Source of the DNA: Caenispirillum bisanense
Lineage (GTDB): Bacteria; Pseudomonadota; Alphaproteobacteria; Rhodospirillales; Rhodospirillaceae
Length of the DNA stretch: 64,000 nt
NCBI RefSeq assembly: GCF_900230255.1
Contig: NZ_OCNJ01000011.1
Coordinates: 79,578-143,577 of the forward strand
Direction of reading: 5' to 3'
Below the pieces are notes generated by a model. It did no database searches. It worked only from the letters and a program-made list of their open reading frames with translations, and had not been told where the DNA came from. A program made the position numbers and the translations under genes. The stretch's first letter is position 1. Each line of letters starts with the position of its first letter. Positions 49,291-58,336 of this stretch are shown here, piece by piece.

Positions 49291-51840
49291 TCACTCCGCC
49301 GCCGTCTGCTTTTCCACGATGACCGCGGCGTCCTCGAACACGTCGATGGCCGCCACCACGCCGTCGACGGCGTTCTGCCACATGGCCCGGTAGGCGGTCT
49401 CCATGTTCCGCATGAAGCGGCGGCCGTCCATGATGGGCGAGCGGCGCAGGTCGTCGCGCAGGCTGCCGCGCAGGACCCGCAGCCGATCGACGTCGGCGGC
49501 CAGCAGCATCGCCTTGCGGACGTATTCGGCGACGCTCCAGCCGGTCAGCTCGGGATGGCCGACGGTGTCGAGCATGGAGGGGCCGAGGCGCCCCACCGGC
49601 GGACGGTCGGCGATGGTCAGCACCGGCACGCCCATCCACAGCGCCTCGCAGGTGGTGGTGCCGGAATTGTGCGGGAAGGTGTCCAGCACCACGTCGGTGC
49701 GGGCGTAGAACCCCCAGTAGTCGCCGCTGTGGTACAGGGTCACCCGGTCCATGGGCGCCCCCGCCTCGCGCAGGCGGTTGGTCATGTAGGCGTTGCACCA
49801 GGCATCGCCGTAGTCGTGGTGATCGAGCACGAGGCGCGCCGTCGGCACCCGGTTGAGGATCTCCGCCCAGGCCCGCAGCACCTGCGGGTTCACCCGCACG
49901 AGGCGCGAGCAGTTGCCGAAGGTGATGTGGCCGGCGGCGTCGGCGGGCAGCGGCGCGATCTCTTCCGGTGCCTTGGCCGACGGCGTGTAGCACGCGAGGT
50001 AGTGCGGCAGGCGCACGATCTTCTCGGTGAACAGGTGGTCGCAGCCGGGCGGCGTCGAGACGGCGTCGCCGATGAAGTAGTCCACGCCCGGCACGGCGGT
50101 GGTGTAGAGGTAGCCGAGCCACGTCGCCGTCACCGGCGCCGGGCGATGGGGAAAGATGCCGAGGCGATGACCGCCCGTATGGCCGGCGAGGTCGACCAGG
50201 ATGTCGACCTCGTCCTCGCGGATCATGCGGACCACGTCCTCGTCGCGCACCTTGGTGGTCAGGCGCCAGCCGTCCACCCGGTCCTGGACCCAGCGGGTCT
50301 CGCCGTCGCCCACCTTCAGCTCGCCGTAGGCGTAGATCTCCACGGCGTCACGGTCGTGGTTCTCCAGGATCGGCTTGATGAAGTTGATCATGGCGTGGCT
50401 GCGGAAGTCGGGCGACAGGTAGCCGATGCGCAGCCGGTCCCGCTTGCCGCCGCGGCTCGGCCGCAGGGGCGCCTGCAGGGCGCTGAGGTCACTGACCGTC
50501 TTGTAGCCCTGGTAGTGGCGGAACAGGTCCAGCGCCGTGATGTCCGGGTCGTAGTTGGCGGTGAAGGCGTAGGTGGACCACGGGTTGAGGTGGCCGCGGC
50601 AGACGTCGATGAACTGGTCGTAGATGCGGCGCATGGTGCGATGGTCGCCGATGCCGCCGAACAGGGCGGCGAGGCTGACCATGGGCACCATCACGCCCTT
50701 CTGGTCCACGTCGGCGAGGTCGTCGATGACCCAGTCGGGCACCGTGCCGGTGGCCAGCACGTGGGCGGCGACCTCCTCGGCCGACTGCTTCAACCCCTCG
50801 TCGCCGAACACCGCCAGCAGGAACATTTCCAGCGCCCGGCCGACCTGCTTGGCACCGCGCAGGTTGGCGCCGGCTTCGTAGGCGAAGCTGCGGCGGTTCC
50901 CGGCGTAGTCGAGGCCGGTGAGGAAGACCTCCGCCGCCTTCGTGAACTGGCCGCTCTGGTTGAGAGCGCGGCCGAGCATGCGGTAGCCCTCGTCCAATTC
51001 CGGCGCCAGGGCGATGGCCTTTTCCGCCTCCTCCGCCGCCTGGGTGTACTGGCCGCGCTCGGTCAGCGACAGCGAGACGGCGGCGCAGAGGCGGGCTTCG
51101 TCGGGGTGCTGCTCGATCATGGCGCGCAGCACGCGCTCCGCCTCGCCGGCGCGGGTGTGGCGGATGAGGAAGTCGGCGTAGCGGACGATGCCGCCGACCG
51201 GGTCGGCGTCCAGTTCCGCCGCCTTGCGGAAGAAAACGTCGGCAACGTCGAGCCGCTCGGCCTTTTCGGCGGTGCGGCCGGCGTTGTTCCAGGCGGCGTG
51301 CAGGGTGGGCTCCACCTGGGTCGCCTTGACGAAGTACTCGAAGGCATCCTCGCCGCGGCCGTTGGCTTCCAGGATGGTGCCGATGTTGTTGTAGGCGCGG
51401 CCGTTGCCGGGGTTGAGCTCGATGGTCAGGCGGTAGCACTGCAGCGCCTCCGGCCCGAGGCCGATGTGTTCGAGGCAGCGGCCGAGGTTGAAGGCCGCTC
51501 CCTCGTGGCGCGGGTCGGCTTCCAGGCAGGCGGTCAGGGGCTCGCGCGCTTCCGCGAACCGGTCCTGCTTCACCCGCAGCAGGCCCAGCGCGAACTGGGC
51601 CGCGACGAAGCCGGGCGCCGCCGCCACCGCCTGCATCAGGCGGCGCTCCGCCTCCGCATGGTCGCCGAGGACGAACAGCACCTCGCCGAGCAGATGGAAC
51701 ACCCCGGGATGGGCGCCCGCCGTCGCCAGGGCTTCCAGCAGGGTGCGGGCCTCGGGCAGGCGGCCGGCCCGCATGGCGTCGTTGACGCGCTGCATGGCCT
51801 GGGGATCGGGCGCCGCGGCGGCACGGGGGGGCGGGGTCAT
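49291..51840 (-). CDS. TPR / OGT-like (GT41) glycosyltransferase
   Basis: 849 residues from ATG 51840 (GGAG 6 nt upstream). Residues about 10-330 are TPR repeats (AQFALGLLRVKQDRFAEARE; AFNLGRCLEHIGLGPEALQC; AYNNIGTILEANGRGEDAFE). The C-terminal catalytic part has RIGYLSPDFRSHAMINFIKP, EVDILVDLAGHTGGHRLG, RPAPVTATWLGYLYTT, ITFGNCSRLVRVNPQVLRAW and DTFPHNSGTTTCEALWMGVP, the GT41/SPINDLY signature that recognises a UDP- or related sugar. In bacteria such proteins often glycosylate flagellin Ser/Thr. A paralogue is transcribed divergently. Confidence 0.92.
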   Translation of the reverse strand: MTPPPRAAAAPDPQAMQRVNDAMRAGRLPEARTLLEALATAGAHPGVFHLLGEVLFVLGDHAEAERRLMQAVAAAPGFVAAQFALGLLRVKQDRFAEAREPLTACLEADPRHEGAAFNLGRCLEHIGLGPEALQCYRLTIELNPGNGRAYNNIGTILEANGRGEDAFEYFVKATQVEPTLHAAWNNAGRTAEKAERLDVADVFFRKAAELDADPVGGIVRYADFLIRHTRAGEAERVLRAMIEQHPDEARLCAAVSLSLTERGQYTQAAEEAEKAIALAPELDEGYRMLGRALNQSGQFTKAAEVFLTGLDYAGNRRSFAYEAGANLRGAKQVGRALEMFLLAVFGDEGLKQSAEEVAAHVLATGTVPDWVIDDLADVDQKGVMVPMVSLAALFGGIGDHRTMRRIYDQFIDVCRGHLNPWSTYAFTANYDPDITALDLFRHYQGYKTVSDLSALQAPLRPSRGGKRDRLRIGYLSPDFRSHAMINFIKPILENHDRDAVEIYAYGELKVGDGETRWVQDRVDGWRLTTKVRDEDVVRMIREDEVDILVDLAGHTGGHRLGIFPHRPAPVTATWLGYLYTTAVPGVDYFIGDAVSTPPGCDHLFTEKIVRLPHYLACYTPSAKAPEEIAPLPADAAGHITFGNCSRLVRVNPQVLRAWAEILNRVPTARLVLDHHDYGDAWCNAYMTNRLREAGAPMDRVTLYHSGDYWGFYARTDVVLDTFPHNSGTTTCEALWMGVPVLTIADRPPVGRLGPSMLDTVGHPELTGWSVAEYVRKAMLLAADVDRLRVLRGSLRDDLRRSPIMDGRRFMRNMETAYRAMWQNAVDGVVAAIDVFEDAAVIVEKQTAAE

Positions 51841-51951
51841 GGCTGTCTCCGGTTGCTCGCGGGGATGGTAGGCGCCCCCCGTAAATTCGCGGTTAACACT
51901 TGCCGGGATACCATGCCCGGCTTCCGTTTCGCGCCATCCATCGGACACACC

Positions 51952-54084
51952 ATGAGCCGCACCCAGACGACCGCCGCCGCCGTCGCGCCCGACGCCGCCG
52001 CCACCGCCGCCCTGCGGCAGTCGGCCGCCCTGCTGGCCGCCGGCCGGGCGGAGGACGCCGCCTCGGTCGCCGTCGGCGTCCTGCAGCGCGACAACCGCAT
52101 CGTCGACGCCTGGCGCGCCCTGGTCGCCCCGCTCCGGCAGCTGGGCCGCGGCCAGGATCTGGTGACGGCGCTGGAGAACGTCTGCGCCCTGGCGCCGACC
52201 GACGGCGACGCCTGGGCGGCGCTGGCCGGCGAATGGCGCCAGCGCGGCCTGGCGGAGAAGGCCGAAGCGGCGGCGCAACGCGCCATCGCCGCCGGCGCCG
52301 CCGCCGAAGGCTGGCGCCAGACGGGTCTGCTGGCGATCGGCAGCGGACGCATCACCGACGCCGCCGCCGCCTTCGAACGGGCCTGGCAGGCCGCCCCCGG
52401 CGACGCCGGCATGGTGGTCAACCTGCTCAACAGCCTGGTCGAGCTGCGCGGCTTCGGGCGGGCGCTCGAAATCCTCGACGCCCTGCCGCCGGCCGTGCTG
52501 GAAGACGCCGACGTCGCCTACGTGGCCGGCGTCGTCTATCGCCACCGCGGCCGCCTGGAGGAGAGCGTGCGCTGCTACCTGCGCGCCATGGCCAGCCGGG
52601 TGGAGGCCGCCGACGCGGCCGCTGCCGTCCGCGACGGACTCGGCGCCGACGGCCGCCTGACGCCGGCCTGCCGCGCCGCCGTCGCCGGACTGCCCGACGC
52701 CCAGGTCCACGCGCCGGCCTTCGGCGAACTGGGGTCGGTGCTGGCCGTCTTCCGCGCCTTCGACGACGCCATGACCCTGATGGAGCGCGCCGCCGCCCTG
52801 CCCGCCACCCGCCAGGAGCGGCGCAGCGACAGCCTGCTGTTCTGCGCCAACTACCACCCCGACCTCACGGCCGACGAGATCCGCGAGATCTACCGCCGGT
52901 ACGAGGACCGCACGCGGGTGCCGGCCCTGCCCGCCATCGACCCCGCCGACCGTCGCCGCGCCGACGGCCGGCCGCTGCGGGTCGGCTATGTCTCGCCGGA
53001 CTTCCGCGGGCATTCCTGTGCCCAGTTCATCGAGCCGGTGGTCGCCGCCCACGATCCGGCGGCGGTGGAAGTGGTCGCCTATGCCGAATTGAGCCAGCCC
53101 GACGAGGTGACCGAGCGCATCCGGCCGCACTTCGCCGCCTGGCGGCCGACCGTCGGCGTGTCGGACGAGGCCTTCTGCCGCCAGGTCCGCGACGACGGCA
53201 TCGACATCCTGGTCGACCTCGCCGGCCACACCACCCGCAACCGGCTGCAGGCCATGCGCCGCCGGCCGGCCCCGGTGCAGGCCACCTGGATCGGCTACTG
53301 CTTCACCACCGGCCTCGAAGCCATCGACTACTACATCGGCGACGCCGTCTCGGCACCGGCCGGCAGCGACCATCTGTTCGCCGAGAAAGTGGTCCGCCTG
53401 CCCTTCGTGCTCGGCTGCTACACGCCGCCGCCGGGCACGCCGGAGCCCGTGCCGACGCCGGCCCTGGCCGCCGGGCACGTCACCTTCGGCTGCCTGTCCC
53501 GCGCCATCCGGGTGAACGACCGCGTCCTGGGGGCCTGGGCGCAGATCCTCCACCGCGTGCCCGACAGCCGCCTGGTCCTCAACAGCCGCCACTTCGGCGA
53601 CCCGTTCCTCGCCCGCCTGACGGTCGCGAAGTTCGGCAGCCTCGGCATCGCGCCCGAGCGTCTGGACATCGGCTTCACGCGCGGGGCGTGGGACCTCTAC
53701 AACCGCATCGACATCCTGCTCGACTGCTTCCCCCACAACTCGGGCACCACGACCTTCGAGGCCTTCTGGATGGGCGTGCCGGTGGTGACCGTGACCGACC
53801 GCCCGCCGGCCGGCCGCCTCGGCGCCGCCGTCGCCAATACCGTCGGCCACCCCGAGCTGATCGCCTACAGCGAGCGGGAGTACGTCGAGGTGGCCGCCCG
53901 CCTCGCCGGCGACGTCGCGGCGCTCGACGCGCTGCGCCAGTCCCTGCGCCCGGCCATCGCCGCCTCGCCGATCATGGACGCCCGGCGCTTCGTGCGGACC
54001 CTGGAGGCCGCCTACGGCACCATGTTCGACCGCTGGCAGAACGGCCTGCCGCCCGCCTCCTTCTCCGTCGCCGAGCCGCGCTGA
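51952..54084 (+). CDS. Second OGT-like (GT41) glycosyltransferase with short TPR region
   Basis: 710 residues from ATG 51952; an in-frame ATG at 51913 would add 13 residues. TPR-like helices occupy about 15-230, fewer than in the divergent paralogue. Catalytic blocks match closely: RVGYVSPDFRGHSCAQFIEP, IDILVDLAGHTTRNRLQAM, RRPAPVQATWIGYCFTTGLE, VTFGCLSRAIRVNDRVLGAW, and DCFPHNSGTTTFEAFWMGVP. Two enzymes suggest two sugars, two acceptors or sequential transfer. Intergenic spacing to the paralogue is 111 bp with no assigned promoter. A terminator follows. Confidence 0.92.
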   Translation: MSRTQTTAAAVAPDAAATAALRQSAALLAAGRAEDAASVAVGVLQRDNRIVDAWRALVAPLRQLGRGQDLVTALENVCALAPTDGDAWAALAGEWRQRGLAEKAEAAAQRAIAAGAAAEGWRQTGLLAIGSGRITDAAAAFERAWQAAPGDAGMVVNLLNSLVELRGFGRALEILDALPPAVLEDADVAYVAGVVYRHRGRLEESVRCYLRAMASRVEAADAAAAVRDGLGADGRLTPACRAAVAGLPDAQVHAPAFGELGSVLAVFRAFDDAMTLMERAAALPATRQERRSDSLLFCANYHPDLTADEIREIYRRYEDRTRVPALPAIDPADRRRADGRPLRVGYVSPDFRGHSCAQFIEPVVAAHDPAAVEVVAYAELSQPDEVTERIRPHFAAWRPTVGVSDEAFCRQVRDDGIDILVDLAGHTTRNRLQAMRRRPAPVQATWIGYCFTTGLEAIDYYIGDAVSAPAGSDHLFAEKVVRLPFVLGCYTPPPGTPEPVPTPALAAGHVTFGCLSRAIRVNDRVLGAWAQILHRVPDSRLVLNSRHFGDPFLARLTVAKFGSLGIAPERLDIGFTRGAWDLYNRIDILLDCFPHNSGTTTFEAFWMGVPVVTVTDRPPAGRLGAAVANTVGHPELIAYSEREYVEVAARLAGDVAALDALRQSLRPAIAASPIMDARRFVRTLEAAYGTMFDRWQNGLPPASFSVAEPR

Positions 54085-54116
54085 CCCGGCCGCCTGCCCT
54101 CCCGCAGAAACGACGC

Positions 54117-54140
54117 CGGCCCCGCCTTCTGGCGGGGCCG
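54117..54140. terminator. Terminator between the second GT and flgL
   Basis: CGGCCCCGCC (54117-54126) and GGCGGGGCCG (54131-54140) pair perfectly around TTCT; followed by TTCGTCTTTG on the plus strand. Placed between two convergent genes, so it may serve both. Confidence 0.75.
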
Positions 54141-54205
54141 TTCGTCTTTGCGTCTGACGCGCCCACGGCGCGGGCCGTTCTCGGCCCCCGCCTGCGGGCG
54201 TTCGG

Positions 54206-56338
54206 TCAGAGGAAGTTGACCAGCGACAGCTGCTGGACCTTGGCGGTGATCGAGTAGGTGCCCTGCAGCTGGGTCATCAGCTGGTTGAGCTCCACGGCCA
54301 CCTTGTACTCGTCGATCTTCTCGATGCGCAGGGTCTGCTGCTCGGTCAGCGAGCGGACGTCCTCGTGGCGGTCGAGGGTGACCTGCAGGCGGTTCTGCGA
54401 CACGCCGATGGCGGTGCGCACGTCCACCACGCTGGCGGCGGAACCCTTCAGGTCCGGCGCGGCGCGCGAGGTCAGGGCGTGGTAGTGCTCGACCATGTCG
54501 GGGTCGAAGTCTACGGCAGCCAGGATGGCGGTGTTCTTCAGGGCTTCCCGCAGGGCGTCCTCGTTGGCGCGGGCGCCGTAGGAGACCCAGGTGGAGTCGT
54601 CGATCTTGGCCTTCATGGTGTCGCGCGGATCGGCCGGATCTTCGATCGGCGTGCCGCGCGGCGTCCAGAAGCCGCTGTCCACCTTGTAGAGCACCGCACT
54701 GGTGCCGCTGCCGACGACCATCTCGTAACCGTCTTCGGCCGCCGTCCAGTCCCAGTCGATGCCGTTGAAGTGGCCGACGCGGTTGCCGGTGGTGTCGAGA
54801 ACGGTGGTCGGCTGGTCGGTGGCGATGCCCCAGGTGTTGGTGCCGGCGTCGAACTCCAGCACCTTGCCCTCGTCGGCGGCGCGCGCACCGGCGCCCACCA
54901 CGACGCGATCACCGTCCTGCACGGCCGGACCGACGACGGTGTTCCAGGTGGCACCGTCCCACTGGACCAGCTGACCCGGGGTACCGAAGTTGTCGCCGGA
55001 GACCATGCGCTCGCCGATGGCGGGGGCGGAGAAGCTCCAGGCCGCCCCGTCCCACACGGCGTATTCGTTGGGGTGGCCCGCCCAGGCGCCGGCGCCGGCC
55101 GAGGCTTCGGTGGCCGGGTCGACGAAGTAGCGCTGGCCGATGGCCGGCGGCGTCGGCAGCGTGACGCCGTCGCCCTGGGCCATGCCGCCGAAGTCGCCCA
55201 TCACCAGGCTGCCGGTGGGGCGCGGACCACGCGGGCCGTCGTACCACTCGATGGCCTTGGCGCCGGAAATCTCGTGCGACGTGGCATTGGCGGGGTCGGT
55301 GCCGGCGACGATCCGCGGCGGATAGAAGTCGAAGAAATCGTTGGCGGCGGCGACGCCGGAGGCGCCGGCGAGGTCGCTGCGGGCGATTTCCGTGACGCGG
55401 TCGCGCAGGGCGTTGACGAAGTTGGCGCTGGTGATCGACATGTCGTCGTCGACCTCGAACTCCACCACGCCCTCGGGCGGAACGGCGCTGCGCGACGTGA
55501 CGGCGCGCATGGTGACGTCCATGGTCTCGCCCGTCGGCAGCTGGAACGTCAGCATCATCTGGTCGCCGTTGACGACGGTGCCGAAGTCGACGTCGAGGCG
55601 ACTGCCGGTGGAGGTGCGCTCGACGCCGGTCGACGGCGCGGTCGGCTGGATGCTGCCGCTGCTGAACGACGCCGACTTCAGCTTCAGGCCGAAGGCGCCG
55701 CCGTCGTGCACCACGCTGACGCGGGTGCCGGTGCGCGACACCGTGACGCGGCCGTCCGGCGGGTTGGTCGCATCGTCGATGGGACCGCCGAGGTCGGCGA
55801 GCAGACGGTTGGCCGCCGCGTCCTTCAGGCCCATCTTGCCCGACTTGCCGTTCAGGATGGTGTAGAGGTCCTGCACCGGTCGGGTCTGCGTGTCGGCGCC
55901 CGAGAACAGGTAGCGGCCCTCGATGTTGGTGTTGAGCGAGGTGATGATGCGCTCCAGCGCGCCGAAGGCCTCGCGCGGCACCTGGCGCAGCTGCACCTCG
56001 GCGTCGCTGTTCAGCGCCGACATGGCGTAGATGCCGAGGCCGTCGGCCGCCTTCTGGAGAACGTCGGCGGCACCCTGCTGGGCCTCGATGCGGGTCTGCA
56101 CCTGACCGATGGTGCGCAGGTAGCTGTCCAGCGTCGACATCTTCTGGCGCAGGCCCTGCACCAGCGTCGACTGCGACCGCAGTTCGCCGTGCGACGAGGC
56201 CCAGAAGCCGGAGGTCTGCTGTTCGGTCAGCTTGGCGATGCGCGCCTGCAGGTCGCCGACGCTCTCGCGCAGCTTCAGGTTCTGACCCAGCGTGGTGCTC
56301 CGCATCAGGACGGAGGGGGTGTGCATGATCGAGCTCAT
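54206..56338 (-). CDS. flgL: Hook-filament junction protein FlgL with a large beta-repeat insert
   Basis: 710 residues, about twice the usual FlgL length. The N-terminal flagellin-like helices (STTLGQNLKLRESVGDLQAR; QTRIEAQQGAADVLQKAADG; SLNTNIEGRYLFSGADTQTR) and the C-terminal helix (AIGVSQNRLQVTLDRHEDVR; MTQLQGTYSITAKVQQLSLV) are normal. Residues about 385-575 are foreign to FlgL: GQRYFVDPATEASAGAGAWA and EYAVWDGAAWSF match a DUF2793-like module of phage structural proteins, and four more units end with DG/NG-x2-W. The insert would sit on the outer face of the junction. Last gene of flgE-K-L; AAGGA 8 nt before the ATG. Confidence 0.9.
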   Translation of the reverse strand: MSSIMHTPSVLMRSTTLGQNLKLRESVGDLQARIAKLTEQQTSGFWASSHGELRSQSTLVQGLRQKMSTLDSYLRTIGQVQTRIEAQQGAADVLQKAADGLGIYAMSALNSDAEVQLRQVPREAFGALERIITSLNTNIEGRYLFSGADTQTRPVQDLYTILNGKSGKMGLKDAAANRLLADLGGPIDDATNPPDGRVTVSRTGTRVSVVHDGGAFGLKLKSASFSSGSIQPTAPSTGVERTSTGSRLDVDFGTVVNGDQMMLTFQLPTGETMDVTMRAVTSRSAVPPEGVVEFEVDDDMSITSANFVNALRDRVTEIARSDLAGASGVAAANDFFDFYPPRIVAGTDPANATSHEISGAKAIEWYDGPRGPRPTGSLVMGDFGGMAQGDGVTLPTPPAIGQRYFVDPATEASAGAGAWAGHPNEYAVWDGAAWSFSAPAIGERMVSGDNFGTPGQLVQWDGATWNTVVGPAVQDGDRVVVGAGARAADEGKVLEFDAGTNTWGIATDQPTTVLDTTGNRVGHFNGIDWDWTAAEDGYEMVVGSGTSAVLYKVDSGFWTPRGTPIEDPADPRDTMKAKIDDSTWVSYGARANEDALREALKNTAILAAVDFDPDMVEHYHALTSRAAPDLKGSAASVVDVRTAIGVSQNRLQVTLDRHEDVRSLTEQQTLRIEKIDEYKVAVELNQLMTQLQGTYSITAKVQQLSLVNFL

Positions 56339-56358
56339 GGCAGTCGTCCTTCAGGTCT

Positions 56359-58287
56359 TCAGCGGCGCAGGCTGAGCAGGTCGTCGAACAGGGCGTCGAC
56401 GGTCTGCATGACCTTCGCCGAAGCCGAGTACGCGGATTGCAGCAGGATGAGCTGGGCCATCTCGTCGTCGATGTTCACGCCGCTGAGCGAGGCATGGCGC
56501 TCGTTCAGCAGGTCGGTGCGGGCGGCCTGGTCTTCCGCCAGGCTGATGGTGGTCGTCGCCTCCATGCCCTGGTAGGTCACGGTGGCGCGACCGAGATCGA
56601 GCACCGTACCGCGGTAGGGGCGCGAGGCGTCGCCGAGACCGGTGTCGGCGCTGTACTGGTAGCGGTACTCGGTCAGCCGGTCGAGCAGCATCGCGGGGCG
56701 GGAGTTGTCGCCGTCCGGCACCTCGACGCCGTCGGCGCGGGTGTAGCGCACCAGCAGGCTGTCGTCTTCCAGCAGGGCGGTGTTGACGCCGATGCGGCCG
56801 GCGAGGCCGACCTTCGCCCACTTGTCGTCGCTCAGGCGGCCCGTGTAGTCCTGCTGCACGATGCGGTCGCTGTTGCCGTCGCGGAACAGGTTGAGCTGCG
56901 GGCCGTCGGCCGTGTCGGTCCAGGCCTGGTTCATGGTGAAGCTGTTCACCACGACGCTGCCGCTGCTGTTGGCGGTCAGCACTTCGCCGCCGGCCGGGTC
57001 GGTGAACAGGGTCGACGGCACGTTCACGAGCCCCGACACCGCGTCGTAGATGCGCTGTGCCATGCTGGGCGTCGCCGGGAAGGCGGTCGGCACGGCCACG
57101 AAGACGCTGTTGTCGGGGTCGGGCACGCGCTCGAGCAGCGAGGTGTTGTACGGGTCCTCGACGAAGTAGACCGTCAGGTTCCGTTCCTGGCCGCTGACGC
57201 GGTAGCTGATATTCATGCTCTGGCCGTCGGCCAGGGTATCGCCCGCCGCCGTCTGCTGCAGCGGCGCAGCGGCGAAGTCGAAGCTCAGCGTCGAGCCGGT
57301 GGCGTTGGGGGTCGCCGCGGTCTCGCGGGTCGACAGCGCCATGGCCAGCGTATGGGCGATCTCGTCGAGCTGGGCCTGGGCCTCGGGCAGGCGCTCGTCG
57401 CGCAGCTCGAGGTAGGCGGCCAGCTTGCCCTGGCGCGGCGGGCCGTCCTTCAGCAGGTCGACCTGGTTGCCGCCCGGGCTGGTCAGCGTCAGGGTGCCGA
57501 CATTGCGCTCGTAGTCGTCGTCGCTGTAAGCGTTCTCGGGCGTCAGCACCTGGCGGCTGTCGAACGAGATCTGCGCCGCCCGCTCGTTGACCAGCACGTG
57601 GCCCGACGAGGTGAACACGGTGACGATGCCGTCGCCGCGTTCGATGGTGCGGATGTCCATGTTGGCCGACACGGTCGCGAGGTGCATGTCGCGGCGGTCC
57701 TCAAGGTCGGCCGTGGTCAGGCCGGCGGCCTGGCGGTTGGCGATCTCGCGGTTGAGCGACTCGATGCCCTTCAGGGCGTTGTTCACCTCTTCGACGCCCA
57801 GCGCGAGGCCGTTCTCGGCTTCGCTGCGCATGTCCTGGATGGAGGCCGACAGCTGGTTGAGCTGGCGCGCCAGCATGTCCGCCTGCGCCACCACGGCCTT
57901 GCGCACGCCCGAATTCTCGGGGTTGTCGGCCAGTTCGCTCATGCTGTTGGCGAACTCGTTCATGGTGTAGGACAGCGACGTCTGCATGTCCGGGCGACCG
58001 AACATCTCGTCGATGCGCTTCAGGAAATCGGCGACGGTCGAGAGACGCGCGGACCGGCTTTCTTCGCCACGCAGGTTCTCCTGCAGGCGCGCGTCGACCT
58101 GCCGGGTCACGGCCAGGATGCGGACACCTTGGCCCTGACCGGCCACAAGCGCGTTCTCGCGCGGGGAAATCTTCTTGGTATAGCCCGGGGTACCGGCGTT
58201 CGCGACGTTGCGCGACACGACGTCGAGGGCGACCTGGTTCGCGCGCAGTCCGGACAGTGACGTGTTGAGCGCTCCGAACAAGCTCAT
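56359..58287 (-). CDS. flgK: Hook-filament junction protein FlgK
   Basis: 642 residues. N-terminal LFGALNTSLSGLRANQVALD and VVSRNVANAGTPGYTKKISP are the FlgK/FlgE-type export and polymerisation helix; SLSYTMNEFANSMSELADNP and LNQLSASIQDMRSEAENGLA follow. The C-terminus has SLSGVNIDDEMAQLILLQSA and YSASAKVMQTVDALFDDLLS, typical of FlgK. It forms the first junction ring on the hook and nucleates the filament with FlgL. 20 bp separate it from flgL; AGAGGG precedes the ATG. Confidence 0.96.
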   Translation of the reverse strand: MSLFGALNTSLSGLRANQVALDVVSRNVANAGTPGYTKKISPRENALVAGQGQGVRILAVTRQVDARLQENLRGEESRSARLSTVADFLKRIDEMFGRPDMQTSLSYTMNEFANSMSELADNPENSGVRKAVVAQADMLARQLNQLSASIQDMRSEAENGLALGVEEVNNALKGIESLNREIANRQAAGLTTADLEDRRDMHLATVSANMDIRTIERGDGIVTVFTSSGHVLVNERAAQISFDSRQVLTPENAYSDDDYERNVGTLTLTSPGGNQVDLLKDGPPRQGKLAAYLELRDERLPEAQAQLDEIAHTLAMALSTRETAATPNATGSTLSFDFAAAPLQQTAAGDTLADGQSMNISYRVSGQERNLTVYFVEDPYNTSLLERVPDPDNSVFVAVPTAFPATPSMAQRIYDAVSGLVNVPSTLFTDPAGGEVLTANSSGSVVVNSFTMNQAWTDTADGPQLNLFRDGNSDRIVQQDYTGRLSDDKWAKVGLAGRIGVNTALLEDDSLLVRYTRADGVEVPDGDNSRPAMLLDRLTEYRYQYSADTGLGDASRPYRGTVLDLGRATVTYQGMEATTTISLAEDQAARTDLLNERHASLSGVNIDDEMAQLILLQSAYSASAKVMQTVDALFDDLLSLRR

Positions 58288-58336
58288 TTTTCTACCCTCT
58301 TACCCTCGGACTGGATGCGGGACACCGGCGTCATCG

